A DNA stretch of 64,000 nucleotides from Bog-159 sp963785255 (GTDB lineage: Bacteria > Acidobacteriota > Terriglobia > Bryobacterales > Bryobacteraceae): the NCBI GenBank assembly GCA_963785255.1, contig CAWAUR010000013.1, forward strand, positions 558,001 through 622,000, read 5' to 3'. The notes beneath the pieces are model-generated. The model searched no databases, was not told the origin of the DNA, and was given only the letters and a program-made list of their open reading frames with translations. Positions 17,218 through 26,203 of this stretch are shown one piece after another. Both the position numbers and the translations under genes were made by a program. Position 1 is the first letter of the stretch. Each line of letters begins with the position of its first letter.

Positions 17218-17375
17218 CTGCCTCTCGACTTTCTACATTCTGCCCGCCGTTGTGGGGCAGGCTCGTAGCCTGCGCGGGCCTCGTAGGCCCGCTCTTTGGC
17301 GAGCAACGCTCGCCCTAGCCGGCTTCAGCCGCCTCAAAAGCCGGCTGCGGCCAAGATTGGCCGCCCCACGGTGTT
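17218..17375. repeat. RPT-B followed by RPT-D
   Basis: RPT-B: CTCGACTTTCTACATTCTGC, then TTGTGGGGCAGGCTCGTAGC and CGGGCCTCGTAGGCCCGCTC, containing two adjacent hairpins. Nearly the same about 73-bp block occurs at 20886 and 44457. RPT-D follows (AGCCGGCTGCGGCCAAGATT, GGCCGCCCCACGGTG). They fill the gap between the GT87-like gene and the permease. Confidence 0.85.
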
Positions 17376-17455
17376 TTCGGAGCCTGCCCACAATTGGGAT
17401 TTCCATGGCGCGCCGCCCTGCACGATGTTAGAATCCGAGGACCAGGGATGCCACG

Positions 17456-18949
17456 TTGAGTCAACTATTCCGCACGAAGAGTATCGATGCACTGATCGAA
17501 GCTTCCGAAGAGCCCGGACATCGCTTGCGCAAGACGCTGGGCCCTTGGAGCATCACCGCGCTGGGCGTGGGCGCCGTCATCGGCTCGGGCATTTTTACGC
17601 TCACCGGCACGGCCGCGGCCGGCACCGTGATTCCCACCAAATCCATTTTGGAAGCGACCGTCATCGATCTCATCCTGAACGGCTCCCACGCGGCATCCCA
17701 ATTAGGGAGGCCTGGCGCCGGTCCAGCCATCACCGTTTCGTTCGCGCTGGTGGCGCTGGCGTGCCTGTTCGCGGGCCTGTGTTACGCGGAGCTCTCGTCC
17801 ATGATCCCCATCGCGGGCAGCGCGTACACCTATGCATACGCCATCCTGGGCGAAATCGTGGCGTGGATCATCGGGTGGGATCTCATCTTGGAATACGCGG
17901 TCTCCAACATGTCCGTGGCGGTCGGATTCTCGGCGTATATACAGGATTTGTGCGACAACTTATTCGGCTGGCATTTGCCGCAAGCGTTGGCATATCCTCC
18001 CATCCCTGCGCCGGGCGGACCGGCGGGCGTGTTCAATATTCCCGCGCTGCTCATCACGCTGCTGGTGACTGTAGTGCTGGTGCGCGGAGTCAGAGAGAGC
18101 GCCGAGGCCAACACCACCATGGTGCTCATCAAGATCGGCGCGATTCTACTGTTCTGCTTCGGTTCGGCGCGCGCCATCAACAGCGCCAACTGGCATCCCT
18201 TCGCCCCGCACGGTTTTCCCGGAATCCTCACGGGCGCGTCCATCGTGTTCTTCACCTACATCGGATTTGATTCCGTTTCCACCGCCGCCGAGGAGTGCCG
18301 CAATCCTCAAAGGGATCTGCCCTTCGGCATCATCACCACGTTGATTGTCTGCACGATTCTCTATGGTTCGGTATCGCTGGTGCTCACCGGCATCGCCAAG
18401 TATTCGACCTTGACCACCGCTTCGCCGGTGGCGGACGCTCTGAAAGCGCTGGGATTCAACCGGCTGCGCGTGGTAGTCACCGCCGGGGCGCTGGCCGGCA
18501 TGATCTCCTCGCTGCTGGTGTACCAATATGGCCAGGCGCGCATCTGGTTCGCCATGTCGCGCGACCGCCTGCTGCCCGCCTTTTTTTCCGCGGTGCACAA
18601 GCGCTTTCAGACGCCGTATATTTCCACCTGGATTGCCGGCTTTTTGGTCGGCATCCCGGCGGGCATCTGGGATATCGACACGTTCGCGGAGCTTTCGAAT
18701 ATCGGCACGCTGTTCGCATTCGCGCTGGTCTCGGCCGGCGTGATCGTGCTGCGCAAGAAGCAGCCCGATCGCCCACGCGCGTTTCGGGTGCCCTTCGTGC
18801 CGCTTTTCCCACTCATCTCCATCGCCTGCTGTGTGGTGCTGATGATGGGCCTGCCGCTGCGCACGTGGCTCCGGTTTTTCTTGTGGCTGATCGTGGGCTT
18901 GGCCATCTATTTCCCATTCGGGCGCAAGCGCAGCACCCTGGCCCAGTAG
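17456..18949 (+). CDS. APC-family amino acid permease (cationic amino acid transporter type)
   Basis: 497 residues from a TTG start. Twelve or more membrane segments. The N-terminal signature of the APC superfamily is clear: LGPWSITALGVGAVIGSGIF. Other family motifs: ELSSMIPIAGSAYTYAYAIL and FFTYIGFDSVSTAAEECRNP, both typical of CAT-type (TC 2.A.3.3) transporters. Inner-membrane uptake of an amino acid; substrate cannot be told. The TAG stop is the first triplet of an RPT-C repeat. Confidence 0.9.
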   Translation: MSQLFRTKSIDALIEASEEPGHRLRKTLGPWSITALGVGAVIGSGIFTLTGTAAAGTVIPTKSILEATVIDLILNGSHAASQLGRPGAGPAITVSFALVALACLFAGLCYAELSSMIPIAGSAYTYAYAILGEIVAWIIGWDLILEYAVSNMSVAVGFSAYIQDLCDNLFGWHLPQALAYPPIPAPGGPAGVFNIPALLITLLVTVVLVRGVRESAEANTTMVLIKIGAILLFCFGSARAINSANWHPFAPHGFPGILTGASIVFFTYIGFDSVSTAAEECRNPQRDLPFGIITTLIVCTILYGSVSLVLTGIAKYSTLTTASPVADALKALGFNRLRVVVTAGALAGMISSLLVYQYGQARIWFAMSRDRLLPAFFSAVHKRFQTPYISTWIAGFLVGIPAGIWDIDTFAELSNIGTLFAFALVSAGVIVLRKKQPDRPRAFRVPFVPLFPLISIACCVVLMMGLPLRTWLRFFLWLIVGLAIYFPFGRKRSTLAQ

Positions 18950-18971
18950 GACAGGCCTCCCGGCCTGTCCA
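18947..18971. repeat. RPT-C palindrome containing the permease stop codon
   Basis: TAGGACAGGCCTCCCGGCCT onward; its TAG is the stop codon of the permease. Confidence 0.85.
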
Positions 18972-19080
18972 ACGCGGCGCCGCCTTGCCCGCGCCCGGCG
19001 GGCCCTGGAGCCCGCGGCCTGAGCAGTATTAAGGTTTGTTAATGTATTCACCGGAGCGCCCCGCGTGGGAGTAGAATCCG

Positions 19081-19160
19081 GGTAGACCGTGAGCTAAAAC
19101 GGAAATTCCGAAGTCCTCGGAGGGTTTCGGGGCGTCGCCGGTTGAAGGGACGGCGCTACC
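19081..19160 (+). promoter_or_regulatory. Cloverleaf-like structured 5' leader, candidate cis-regulatory RNA
   Basis: GGTAG (19081-19085) can pair with CTACC (19156-19160), enclosing three hairpins: CCGT/ACGG (19087-19102), CCGAA/TTCGG (19108-19130) and CGCCG/CGGCG (19136-19155, stacked directly on the closing stem). The gene starts 38 bp downstream. It does not match tRNA or the GEMM c-di-GMP consensus as I know them. Structure read by eye; no energy or covariation computed. Confidence 0.4.
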
Positions 19161-19198
19161 AAACGGCCCGGGAAGGAGCCGCAGGGGAAGGAGATTTT

Positions 19199-19915
19199 AT
19201 GCGCTTTCTCACTCTGTTTCTTCTCGCTTGTGCTTCCGGCCTCGCGTCCATAGTGGACGCTTCGGCCAACTGTAACTCGTATGGATCCGGCGGCTACTGG
19301 GTCGGGTCAGTTTACTCCGCTTCTTGTAGCGATTCTTCCTCATCTGCGCAGGCCCAAGTCTCCATTTCAGGCGGATCTGTGAATGTCTCCGCCGGTGTTA
19401 GCACATCTTTCGAAGGCCCTGAGGTTACTGCAGCGGCATCCGCGTCACTAGGCGCGAATTACATACTGACGGTAACGGGAGTAACCGGCGTAGGCTTCTT
19501 CGTGCCGACATTCAGCGCTAGCCTAACGAATTGGCCCACAGATATGAGCGGAACCGCCTCGATATACGACAACTCGGGCAATGGGTACGGCTGTGGTTTC
19601 ATAGGTCTGCTGAACTCACCCCCCTGTTCCGGCACATTCATGCCGATCGTGTTCGACTCTCCGGAAACGCTCAGCGTCTCTTTGTCCCTGTACGAAGAGT
19701 GGGCCATGCAAACTGTCAGCGGTGGCAATTACGGTGCAAGCCTCAGCGAACGGTGCTGCAGTTTTGAGTTCTTCAACGACCAAGAGCAGCCTTTGACCGG
19801 CGTCAGCTTCTCCTTTGGTCCAGCCCCTGGCGAATTGCCGACGCCGGAGCCAGGCACATTTCTGCTCCTTGCGGGAGTGGGTATCGCCGGTCTGGTGCGT
19901 CGGCTGTTGCGTTAG
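19199..19915 (+). CDS. PEP-CTERM sorting-domain protein
   Basis: 238 residues from ATG 19199 with AAGGAG five bases upstream; the frame is open further up but lacks a ribosome site. Signal peptide MRFLTLFLLACASGLASIVDA, a Ser/Gly/Thr-rich beta domain, and a C-terminal PEP-CTERM anchor: LPTPEPGTFLLLAGVGIAGL followed by VRRLLR. Such proteins are recognised by exosortase, cleaved, and surface-attached or released. No exosortase gene lies in the window. Possibly controlled by the structured leader before it. Confidence 0.8.
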   Translation: MRFLTLFLLACASGLASIVDASANCNSYGSGGYWVGSVYSASCSDSSSSAQAQVSISGGSVNVSAGVSTSFEGPEVTAAASASLGANYILTVTGVTGVGFFVPTFSASLTNWPTDMSGTASIYDNSGNGYGCGFIGLLNSPPCSGTFMPIVFDSPETLSVSLSLYEEWAMQTVSGGNYGASLSERCCSFEFFNDQEQPLTGVSFSFGPAPGELPTPEPGTFLLLAGVGIAGLVRRLLR

Positions 19916-19970
19916 CCTGATGCGAAAATATCGACACGCTCCGCAAATTGCCGCTGACTAGATCCAGCCG

Positions 19971-20090
19971 GCTGTCGCCATCGTCGAGCCAGCGGATGGG
20001 TACCTGACAATTGTGCCCACCCAAAACGGCTTGGTCGGCGTATTTGCCAACACGTACTTGGCGTTAGACCTGTCTGGATATTTTGCGCCC
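19971..20090 (+). pseudogene. Relic of a secreted-protein domain
   Basis: A 40-codon stretch reads AVAIVEPADGYLTIVPTQNG then LVGVFANTYLALDLSGYFAP, the kind of sequence that ends a repeated domain in secreted acidobacterial proteins (...DLNGYFAP). There is no start or recognisable continuation. Interpreted as a decayed fragment in the 330-bp gap 19916-20245, which otherwise shows nothing. Confidence 0.4.
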
Positions 20091-20245
20091 TACCTGGCAG
20101 GTTGTCCTCGGCCAGTCACTTCCGATCCAAGCAAACTCTCCCTGCCTTCCCAACGACTTGCGCCCAATCGTACCCGCTTCCCCGCACTCGCACCCGCTAT
20201 CCTGACAAACGGAAGGGGCGCATCCAACCCGCCATCGAAACCACC

Positions 20246-20875
20246 ATGGACAAAACAAACGCCAGCACCACCACCAGCCAAGCCCACATCCGGGCCAACC
20301 GCGAAAACGCCAAGAAATCTACTGGCCCCCGCACCGCCGCCGGCAAAGCCGTTTCCAGCCGGAACTCGCTCACCCACGGTCTCACTGCCCAAACCCACAT
20401 CCTCCCCGGCGAAGATCCCGAAGAGCTAAACCTCCTCCTCCTGGACCTCTATGACCGCTTCCGCCCCGCCGGTCCCGCCGAAGAAATGCTCGTGTGCCGC
20501 ATCGCCGCCAATCAATGGCGTCTGGATCGTGCCATGCCCGTCGAAGCCGGTGTCCTCCGTGTCCGCCTCCAAAGTTGCGCGCGCCAGGCCGCACAGTGCC
20601 GCGCCCGGGCGAAACTGTTGGGCGACCCGCAATCACCCGGCCTCGATCCCGACGGCGCCGACGCACTGGCCAACGGCTTCATCATCGATTGTGAAGGAGC
20701 CAACTCCCTCGTCAAGCTCACCCGCTACGAAGCCGCTCTGGAGCGCTCCATCGATCGCAGCCTTCGCCAGTTAGCCACCCTCCAAACCGCCCGCAACGCC
20801 ACAAAAAATTACAAAACGAACCCAACCTGTCAGGCACCCACCCTGCCCGATGTCGTGCGTAACGAAGAGCGCTGA
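20246..20875 (+). CDS. Hypothetical protein with ANRxNAKKSTGPRT motif
   Basis: 209 residues from ATG 20246. Residues about 14-48 carry IRANRENAKKSTGPRTAAGK followed by AVSSRNSLTHGLTA, a motif present in many paralogous short proteins of Acidobacteria and relatives, always near the N-terminus. The rest is helical and Arg/Ala-rich (EEMLVCRIAANQWRLDRA; LTRYEAALERSIDRSLRQLA). The family seems to spread within genomes, but its function is unknown; no transposase is adjacent. Confidence 0.7.
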   Translation: MDKTNASTTTSQAHIRANRENAKKSTGPRTAAGKAVSSRNSLTHGLTAQTHILPGEDPEELNLLLLDLYDRFRPAGPAEEMLVCRIAANQWRLDRAMPVEAGVLRVRLQSCARQAAQCRARAKLLGDPQSPGLDPDGADALANGFIIDCEGANSLVKLTRYEAALERSIDRSLRQLATLQTARNATKNYKTNPTCQAPTLPDVVRNEER

Positions 20876-20885
20876 GCGTCGATGT

Positions 20886-20960
20886 CTCGACTTTCTACAT
20901 CCTTGCCGCCGTTGTGGGGCAGGCTCGTAGCCTGCGCGGGCCTCGTAGGCCCGCTCTTCA
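20886..20960. repeat. RPT-B element
   Basis: CTCGACTTTCTACATCCTTG ... TTGTGGGGCAGGCTCGTAGC ... CCTCGTAGGCCCGCTCTTC. Near-identical to 17218 and 44457. The frame of the following large gene is open through this element, but its real start (21041) is downstream. Confidence 0.85.
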
Positions 20961-21040
20961 GCGCGCCAAGCGCGCCCCGACAGACCTACGGATCTAGTAC
21001 AAGCAGTACGAAAATCGGGTCATTCGCAAGTTATAATGCC

Positions 21041-24000
21041 ATGATCTTGGGTCGCCACTTCGCGTTCATCTTCTTCTGTGTACTGTTGTGCTGCGCCTGC
21101 ACGGCCAGCGCACAGAACTGTGCCAATCTGCCTACTCAATTCACCGGCAATGAATTCCCGTCCGGCGACTTCTTCACCAACTTCCAGAACCCCTGCTACA
21201 CAATTCCGTTAGCCCCCCAGGGAGGATCGAAGACCGATCTCAACGACACCTATTGGTTCATCTACTACAAAGTCGATCCGCGCTATCAGCTCATCGTGGT
21301 CGGAAGCTTTCCAAACGCACGATTCTTCTCGCTTTCGGCCAATGACGACCATTACCAGCTTTCGCAGGCCATTCTGGACACCAACATGGCGCCGCTAACC
21401 TCCCAGTACGTGAACCCGTATCAACCGTTCACGCCGTACACCGAGGGCCAGCAGTATGGGGTGGCCATGAATTTCGGTGGCACACCTGGGGTTCAGGAGA
21501 CCGGCTGTATGATGAACGGGTACAACGTGGCCGTGAATTCGCTCGATGCCACGCTGCGGCACCCGGACATTAACTGGAACACCGATCCGGGCTTCTGGCT
21601 CGCAAATCTCACTGCCACCCTGCATGTCGTGGATACACCGCAGCATACCAATCCGAACACGGCTGGATACCTGATGGTGCGCGCCTATATGGATATCAAT
21701 CCGGCGGATCCCTCCACCATTCCCAGCGTGATTGTGCGGGACGTGGCCTCCGGGTGCGCCTATCCCGCGGCCTACGCCCAGCAGACCCTGCAAATCGTAA
21801 GCACCAGCGCCGGCACCGATTGGCTCGACCACAATCAGTATCTGGATCACCAAATCTACGACATCAACTATCTGCCCGAGTTATGCTATGGGACCGACCC
21901 GCGGAATGCGTTCACCTGGACGCGCTCCAGCGAGTTAGTGAAGTTTCCCAACTCGTACTCTTATTACTTGAACGCGCAAGTGCCTTCCGGATTGCCCGCC
22001 ACCCTGGCGGCGGCGGGCCAAGTGATGCGCATGCGGCTGCGCGTGCCCACCCACCCCCCCACGCCGTGCACCAACGGATGTTCGAGATCCGGCAACGAGC
22101 AGATGCGCTACATGGGTCTCTCGTTCTACCCGCCGTCGAGCGACGCGCTGGCAAGTCTGGCGGATTCTTACTTCACCACTGACGCAAATGGTTATGCCAC
22201 GCTCATTGTCGGCACCGGAGCCTCTATTCCCGCCTGGATCACGCCGGCCAATGGTTACACCTATCTGAATCTGGCCGCGATCAAGGAATATAATACTTTA
22301 AGCTATATTGAGAAACGGGATATCCTATCATCGCCTAACTTCGCCTGCGGCGCCCAGGTAGTTCCATACAAGACATCGGTCTATACGCCGGACGGCAATA
22401 TGATCGGCGATTACCTGCCGGTGGTGGATTATCCGCTCGCGGCCACGCTGCCCCAGACTGCATCGGAACTGATCGGACCCGGTGTCTGCGGAGTGCTTCC
22501 GGCCGGCGTTCCCGGTGTCTCGCCCAACTGTGGCGTATTTCCTCCGAACACCACCACGATTACTTCCATCCCCGCGCCGGCGCCCGGCGAGAACCCCGTC
22601 TCTGTTCAGCCCTTCCCCCCCATCACCGTTAGTGGCGAAGGTTTTGGATTCCTGCCGCAGGGCGTTCCTTTCTCTGGTAACTCCGACTATCTCGAAGTTA
22701 CCGACCTTACTCAAGGCTGGACCGCCGGTATGACCGGCAGCCTTTGCAACTTATCGATTGGTTACTGGGAGGACGACCGCATCGAAGTAGTAGCCAACGT
22801 GAACCAAAACGGTATATGCCCCATGGCCGCGGGGGACCAGCTTGCCGTTTCGGTATGGAATCCGCAAACCGGAAGCGGCCCCGTTACATCCACTGTGACG
22901 GTGTCGGCGGATGTCACCTACGCATTGGGCACGAGTTCGGTGGTCGTAGGCAGCGCGGCCGGCAGCGGGTCGGTACAGTTAATTACCGCCGGCCCCTGGC
23001 TCACATCCAGCAGCGCTACATGGCTGCATCTTTCGACGTCAAGTCTGAGCGGCGTGGGAGCCACGTTGATTGAGTTCACCTACGATCCTAATACCAGTAG
23101 CGGCGTTCGTACCGGCACGTTAAACATCGCCGGACTGACCTTCACGGTTACGCAGGCCGGCAACACTTACACTCCCATCGCCCCCTTGGCGCCCCTGGTT
23201 AGCGGATTGAACGGGCCGCAAGGTGTGGCCATCGATAGGTTAGGGAATGTCTATATCGCCGATACCGGGAACCGCGCGATCGACGAGTGGAATCCAAATT
23301 CCGGGCAGCTTACCACCTTGATCTCTTCGGGACTTGCCAGCCCTACCGGCGTCGCCGTGGACGCTTACGGCAACATCTATATCGCCGACGCCGGCAATCA
23401 TGCGATTGCGCGGTGGAACGCGGCCAATCCGCAACTAACCCCTCTGGTAACAGGTCTGGTAAGCCCCTATGGCGTAGTTGTGGACTCTCAAGGCAACGTG
23501 TATTTCTCCGACTCCGGCGCTAACTCGATTTCAGAATGGAATGCGAGCACCGCGTCTATCTCCACGTTAGTCTCCGCACCACCGTTAAGCGATCCTTTGG
23601 GCTTGGCCGTTGACAGCATCGGCAACGTTTACTTTGCGGCCGCCGGCAACAATGCCATTGTCGAATGGAATCTGGCCACGCAAAAGGGTACTGTGCTGGT
23701 AAATTCCGGCTTGAGCGGACCCACCGGAGTAGCGGTGGATGGGCAGGGCAACGTCGATTTCAGCGACACCGGCAACAATGCCATTAAACAGCTCAATGCC
23801 GCCACCCAGCAAGTCACCACGTGGGCTTCCTCCGGATTGAATAGTCCTGCGGGAGTGGCCCTCGATCCGCAAGGGAACTTATATGTCGCCGACCGCAACA
23901 ATAACGCGATCGAGAAAGTGACATTCGGATATCTTGTCCTTAGCTCCACCAATTTCGACGAAATTGCGCAAGCCGGCTCCGACTCGGTCACCGCGCAGGT

Positions 24001-26056
24001 GCTTCCCGCCGGCGCCCCCATTACGGCCACCAGCGACCAATCCTGGCTGACCATTTCGGGCATATCGGGCGGCGTCGTGGCCTTTGCGTTCCAGGCCAAC
24101 ACCACGGGAGTCAGCCGCGTCGCGCATGTCATGGTCCTCGGCCAACCCGTGACTGTCACACAAGCGGGAGATACTCTCGGCAGCGTGACGAAATCCGCTG
24201 GCGATGGCCAAAGCACCATCACCGGACAACTGTTTTCCGTCCCGCTTCAGGTGACGGTTGCGGATATCAATGGGAAACCCCTGCCGGGGTTGGCTGTGAC
24301 ATTCACGCCAGTCGCGGGATCGAGCGGCGCGAGCGGAACCTTCAGCCTTATCCCGCCCATGCCGGTTCTTACTGACCAGAACGGCAACGCCGTGGCGCCC
24401 GCGTTAACCGCGAATAACATCGGCGGACCGTTCACGGTAACTGCCACCGTGGATTCCTTCTCAGTGACTTTCAATTTGACTAATCTGCCGTATAGCTTGG
24501 GAGCTTCCTCGGCAAACGTGGGGAACCTGGCGGGTAGCAGCAGCGTGCTCTTGCTCGCGGGCGGCGCGTGGACCGCTGCCAGCAACGCGAGCTGGCTCAC
24601 GTTGTCCACCGCCAACCAGAGCGGCACGGGCAATGCGGTGATCGATTACGGTTATACGGCCAATTCCAGTCCTACGCCCCAGACCGGAACCATCACCATC
24701 GCAGGCTTGACATTCACCGTGACACAAGCGCCCGCGAGCTATGCGCCCGTATATCCGTCCGTCGCCCTTGTCACGGGCCTTGAGGCTCCCAAGGAACTCG
24801 CGGTGGATGGTAAGGGCAACATCTATTTCGCGGACAGCGCGAAAAACGCGGTTTACGAGTGGAATGTCTCCACACAACAACTTACGGCATTAGTATCTTC
24901 CGGGCTCAACAATCCGACAGCCGTAGCCGTGGACAGCCTGGGTAACGTATATATCGCCGACACCGGCGATAACGCGATCAAGGAATGGAATATCGGTACC
25001 CAGCAGGTGACCGCGCTGGTTTGGACAGGGCTGAGCAATCCGGGCGGAATCGCCGTCGACGCCCATGGCAACGTGTATTTCTCGGATAGCGGGCACAACG
25101 TGGTCGACGAGTGGTTCGCCGCCACCGGCGCTGTGACCACCATCATTCCGTCAACGCTCAAAACACCCATCGGGGTCGCCGTCGACGTGCAAGGCAATGT
25201 TTACGTCGCGGACAGCGGAGATGGCGCCGTGAAAGAGTGGAACGCGACCACCCAGCAAGTCAGCGTACCGGTTAACGCCGGCCTGGTTGATCCCTTCGCG
25301 GTGGCGGTGGACGGAGAGGGCAATATCTATGTTACGGACTTGTCAAAAAACACCGCGAAACAATGGAATCCGGCCACCCGGCAGGCGATCGTCCTGGCCT
25401 CCGGGCTGAGCTCGCCTAGCGGCGTGACCGTGGACGGCGCGGGGAACGTATATATCTCGAACACCGGCCGTCAGGTGATCGATAAACTTACACCGGCTTA
25501 CCTATTGCTGGGCGCCACGAGTTTCACTGAAGGTCAGCCGGCCGGGAGCGACTCGGTCACCGCACAGGTGTTTCCCGCCAGCACGGCCTTGACGGTATCC
25601 AGTACCCAAACATGGCTGACCGTCGGCAGCACCGGCAATGGCACGGTCGATTTCTCATTTACGGCGAATGACACCGATAACAGCCGCAAGGCGACGCTGA
25701 TCGTTTGCGGATCGAAGGTGACCGTAACTCAAAATGCGGATACGCCTGCGCGCATGACTAAGACCGCCGGATCGGGGCAGACGGTTTCGAAAGGCCAGAT
25801 CTTCCCCACGGCGCTTGAAGTGACAGTGAAGGACGCCGCCGGGCAGCCGGTCGCGGGCGTCGCGGTGACCTTCACAGTAGTTCCCGGAAGCAGCGGCGCC
25901 GGCGGCACTTTCAAGTCTTCCAGTCCGGTGGTGACCAATTCTTCGGGAGTCGCCAGAGCGTACCCGCTGACGGCCAACAACATCATCGGAAAATTCACCG
26001 TATTGGCCGCGGGGGCCGGGCTGAGCGTCACCTTTACCGAGACCATCGCCAAGTGA
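21041..26056 (+). CDS. Large secreted protein with tandemly duplicated BACON-NHL-Ig module
   Basis: 1671 residues from ATG 21041, which opens a signal peptide (MILGRHFAFIFFCVLLCCAC ... ASAQ). Residues 26-620 form an N-terminal region of unknown family, rich in Tyr/Asn/Pro with scattered Cys. Two copies of one about 520-residue module follow (about 626-1150 and 1151-1671). Each has a BACON-like domain (WLxLSTxxxSG...GTxxIAGLTFTVTQA), six or so NHL repeats (AVDxxGNVYIADxGNNAIxEWN), a second BACON-like segment (AGSDSVTAQV), and a Big-1-type Ig domain (PLPGLAVTFTPVAGSSGASG / PVAGVAVTFTVVPGSSGAGG). Likely extracellular, binding polysaccharide or protein. Its TGA stop lies inside an RPT-A right arm. 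Confidence 0.85.
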   Translation: MILGRHFAFIFFCVLLCCACTASAQNCANLPTQFTGNEFPSGDFFTNFQNPCYTIPLAPQGGSKTDLNDTYWFIYYKVDPRYQLIVVGSFPNARFFSLSANDDHYQLSQAILDTNMAPLTSQYVNPYQPFTPYTEGQQYGVAMNFGGTPGVQETGCMMNGYNVAVNSLDATLRHPDINWNTDPGFWLANLTATLHVVDTPQHTNPNTAGYLMVRAYMDINPADPSTIPSVIVRDVASGCAYPAAYAQQTLQIVSTSAGTDWLDHNQYLDHQIYDINYLPELCYGTDPRNAFTWTRSSELVKFPNSYSYYLNAQVPSGLPATLAAAGQVMRMRLRVPTHPPTPCTNGCSRSGNEQMRYMGLSFYPPSSDALASLADSYFTTDANGYATLIVGTGASIPAWITPANGYTYLNLAAIKEYNTLSYIEKRDILSSPNFACGAQVVPYKTSVYTPDGNMIGDYLPVVDYPLAATLPQTASELIGPGVCGVLPAGVPGVSPNCGVFPPNTTTITSIPAPAPGENPVSVQPFPPITVSGEGFGFLPQGVPFSGNSDYLEVTDLTQGWTAGMTGSLCNLSIGYWEDDRIEVVANVNQNGICPMAAGDQLAVSVWNPQTGSGPVTSTVTVSADVTYALGTSSVVVGSAAGSGSVQLITAGPWLTSSSATWLHLSTSSLSGVGATLIEFTYDPNTSSGVRTGTLNIAGLTFTVTQAGNTYTPIAPLAPLVSGLNGPQGVAIDRLGNVYIADTGNRAIDEWNPNSGQLTTLISSGLASPTGVAVDAYGNIYIADAGNHAIARWNAANPQLTPLVTGLVSPYGVVVDSQGNVYFSDSGANSISEWNASTASISTLVSAPPLSDPLGLAVDSIGNVYFAAAGNNAIVEWNLATQKGTVLVNSGLSGPTGVAVDGQGNVDFSDTGNNAIKQLNAATQQVTTWASSGLNSPAGVALDPQGNLYVADRNNNAIEKVTFGYLVLSSTNFDEIAQAGSDSVTAQVLPAGAPITATSDQSWLTISGISGGVVAFAFQANTTGVSRVAHVMVLGQPVTVTQAGDTLGSVTKSAGDGQSTITGQLFSVPLQVTVADINGKPLPGLAVTFTPVAGSSGASGTFSLIPPMPVLTDQNGNAVAPALTANNIGGPFTVTATVDSFSVTFNLTNLPYSLGASSANVGNLAGSSSVLLLAGGAWTAASNASWLTLSTANQSGTGNAVIDYGYTANSSPTPQTGTITIAGLTFTVTQAPASYAPVYPSVALVTGLEAPKELAVDGKGNIYFADSAKNAVYEWNVSTQQLTALVSSGLNNPTAVAVDSLGNVYIADTGDNAIKEWNIGTQQVTALVWTGLSNPGGIAVDAHGNVYFSDSGHNVVDEWFAATGAVTTIIPSTLKTPIGVAVDVQGNVYVADSGDGAVKEWNATTQQVSVPVNAGLVDPFAVAVDGEGNIYVTDLSKNTAKQWNPATRQAIVLASGLSSPSGVTVDGAGNVYISNTGRQVIDKLTPAYLLLGATSFTEGQPAGSDSVTAQVFPASTALTVSSTQTWLTVGSTGNGTVDFSFTANDTDNSRKATLIVCGSKVTVTQNADTPARMTKTAGSGQTVSKGQIFPTALEVTVKDAAGQPVAGVAVTFTVVPGSSGAGGTFKSSSPVVTNSSGVARAYPLTANNIIGKFTVLAAGAGLSVTFTETIAK

Positions 26057-26122
26057 GCCGCGACCGCCGTTACTGAGCCGCGACCGTCGTTACTGAGCCG
26101 CGACCGTAAGGGAGCGGTCTTC
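26054..26122. repeat. RPT-A half element containing a stop codon
   Basis: Three copies of TGAGCCGCGACCG(C/T)CGTTAC (20 nt) ending in the right arm CGCGACCGTAAGGGAGCGGT. The first TGA is the stop of the 1671-residue gene. No left arm. Confidence 0.8.
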
Positions 26123-26203
26123 CCGAACCAGTACTCCTCAAAAGCCAACCGAATGGTTCGAGATGTTAAACTCGCGTTTGGCCCGATCAAGGTGGAACGA
26201 TCC

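Noticed and set aside
19081..19160. tRNA or GEMM riboswitch
   Set aside because: Cloverleaf-like, but stem lengths are wrong for tRNA, with no T-loop sequence, and it lacks the conserved GEMM core bases.
20246..20875. Transposase
   Set aside because: The STGPRT-motif protein is multi-copy in relatives, but there is no DDE or HUH motif and no terminal repeats around it.
20882..21040. N-terminal extension of the 1671-residue protein
   Set aside because: Encoded by an RPT-B repeat; the signal peptide starts at ATG 21041.
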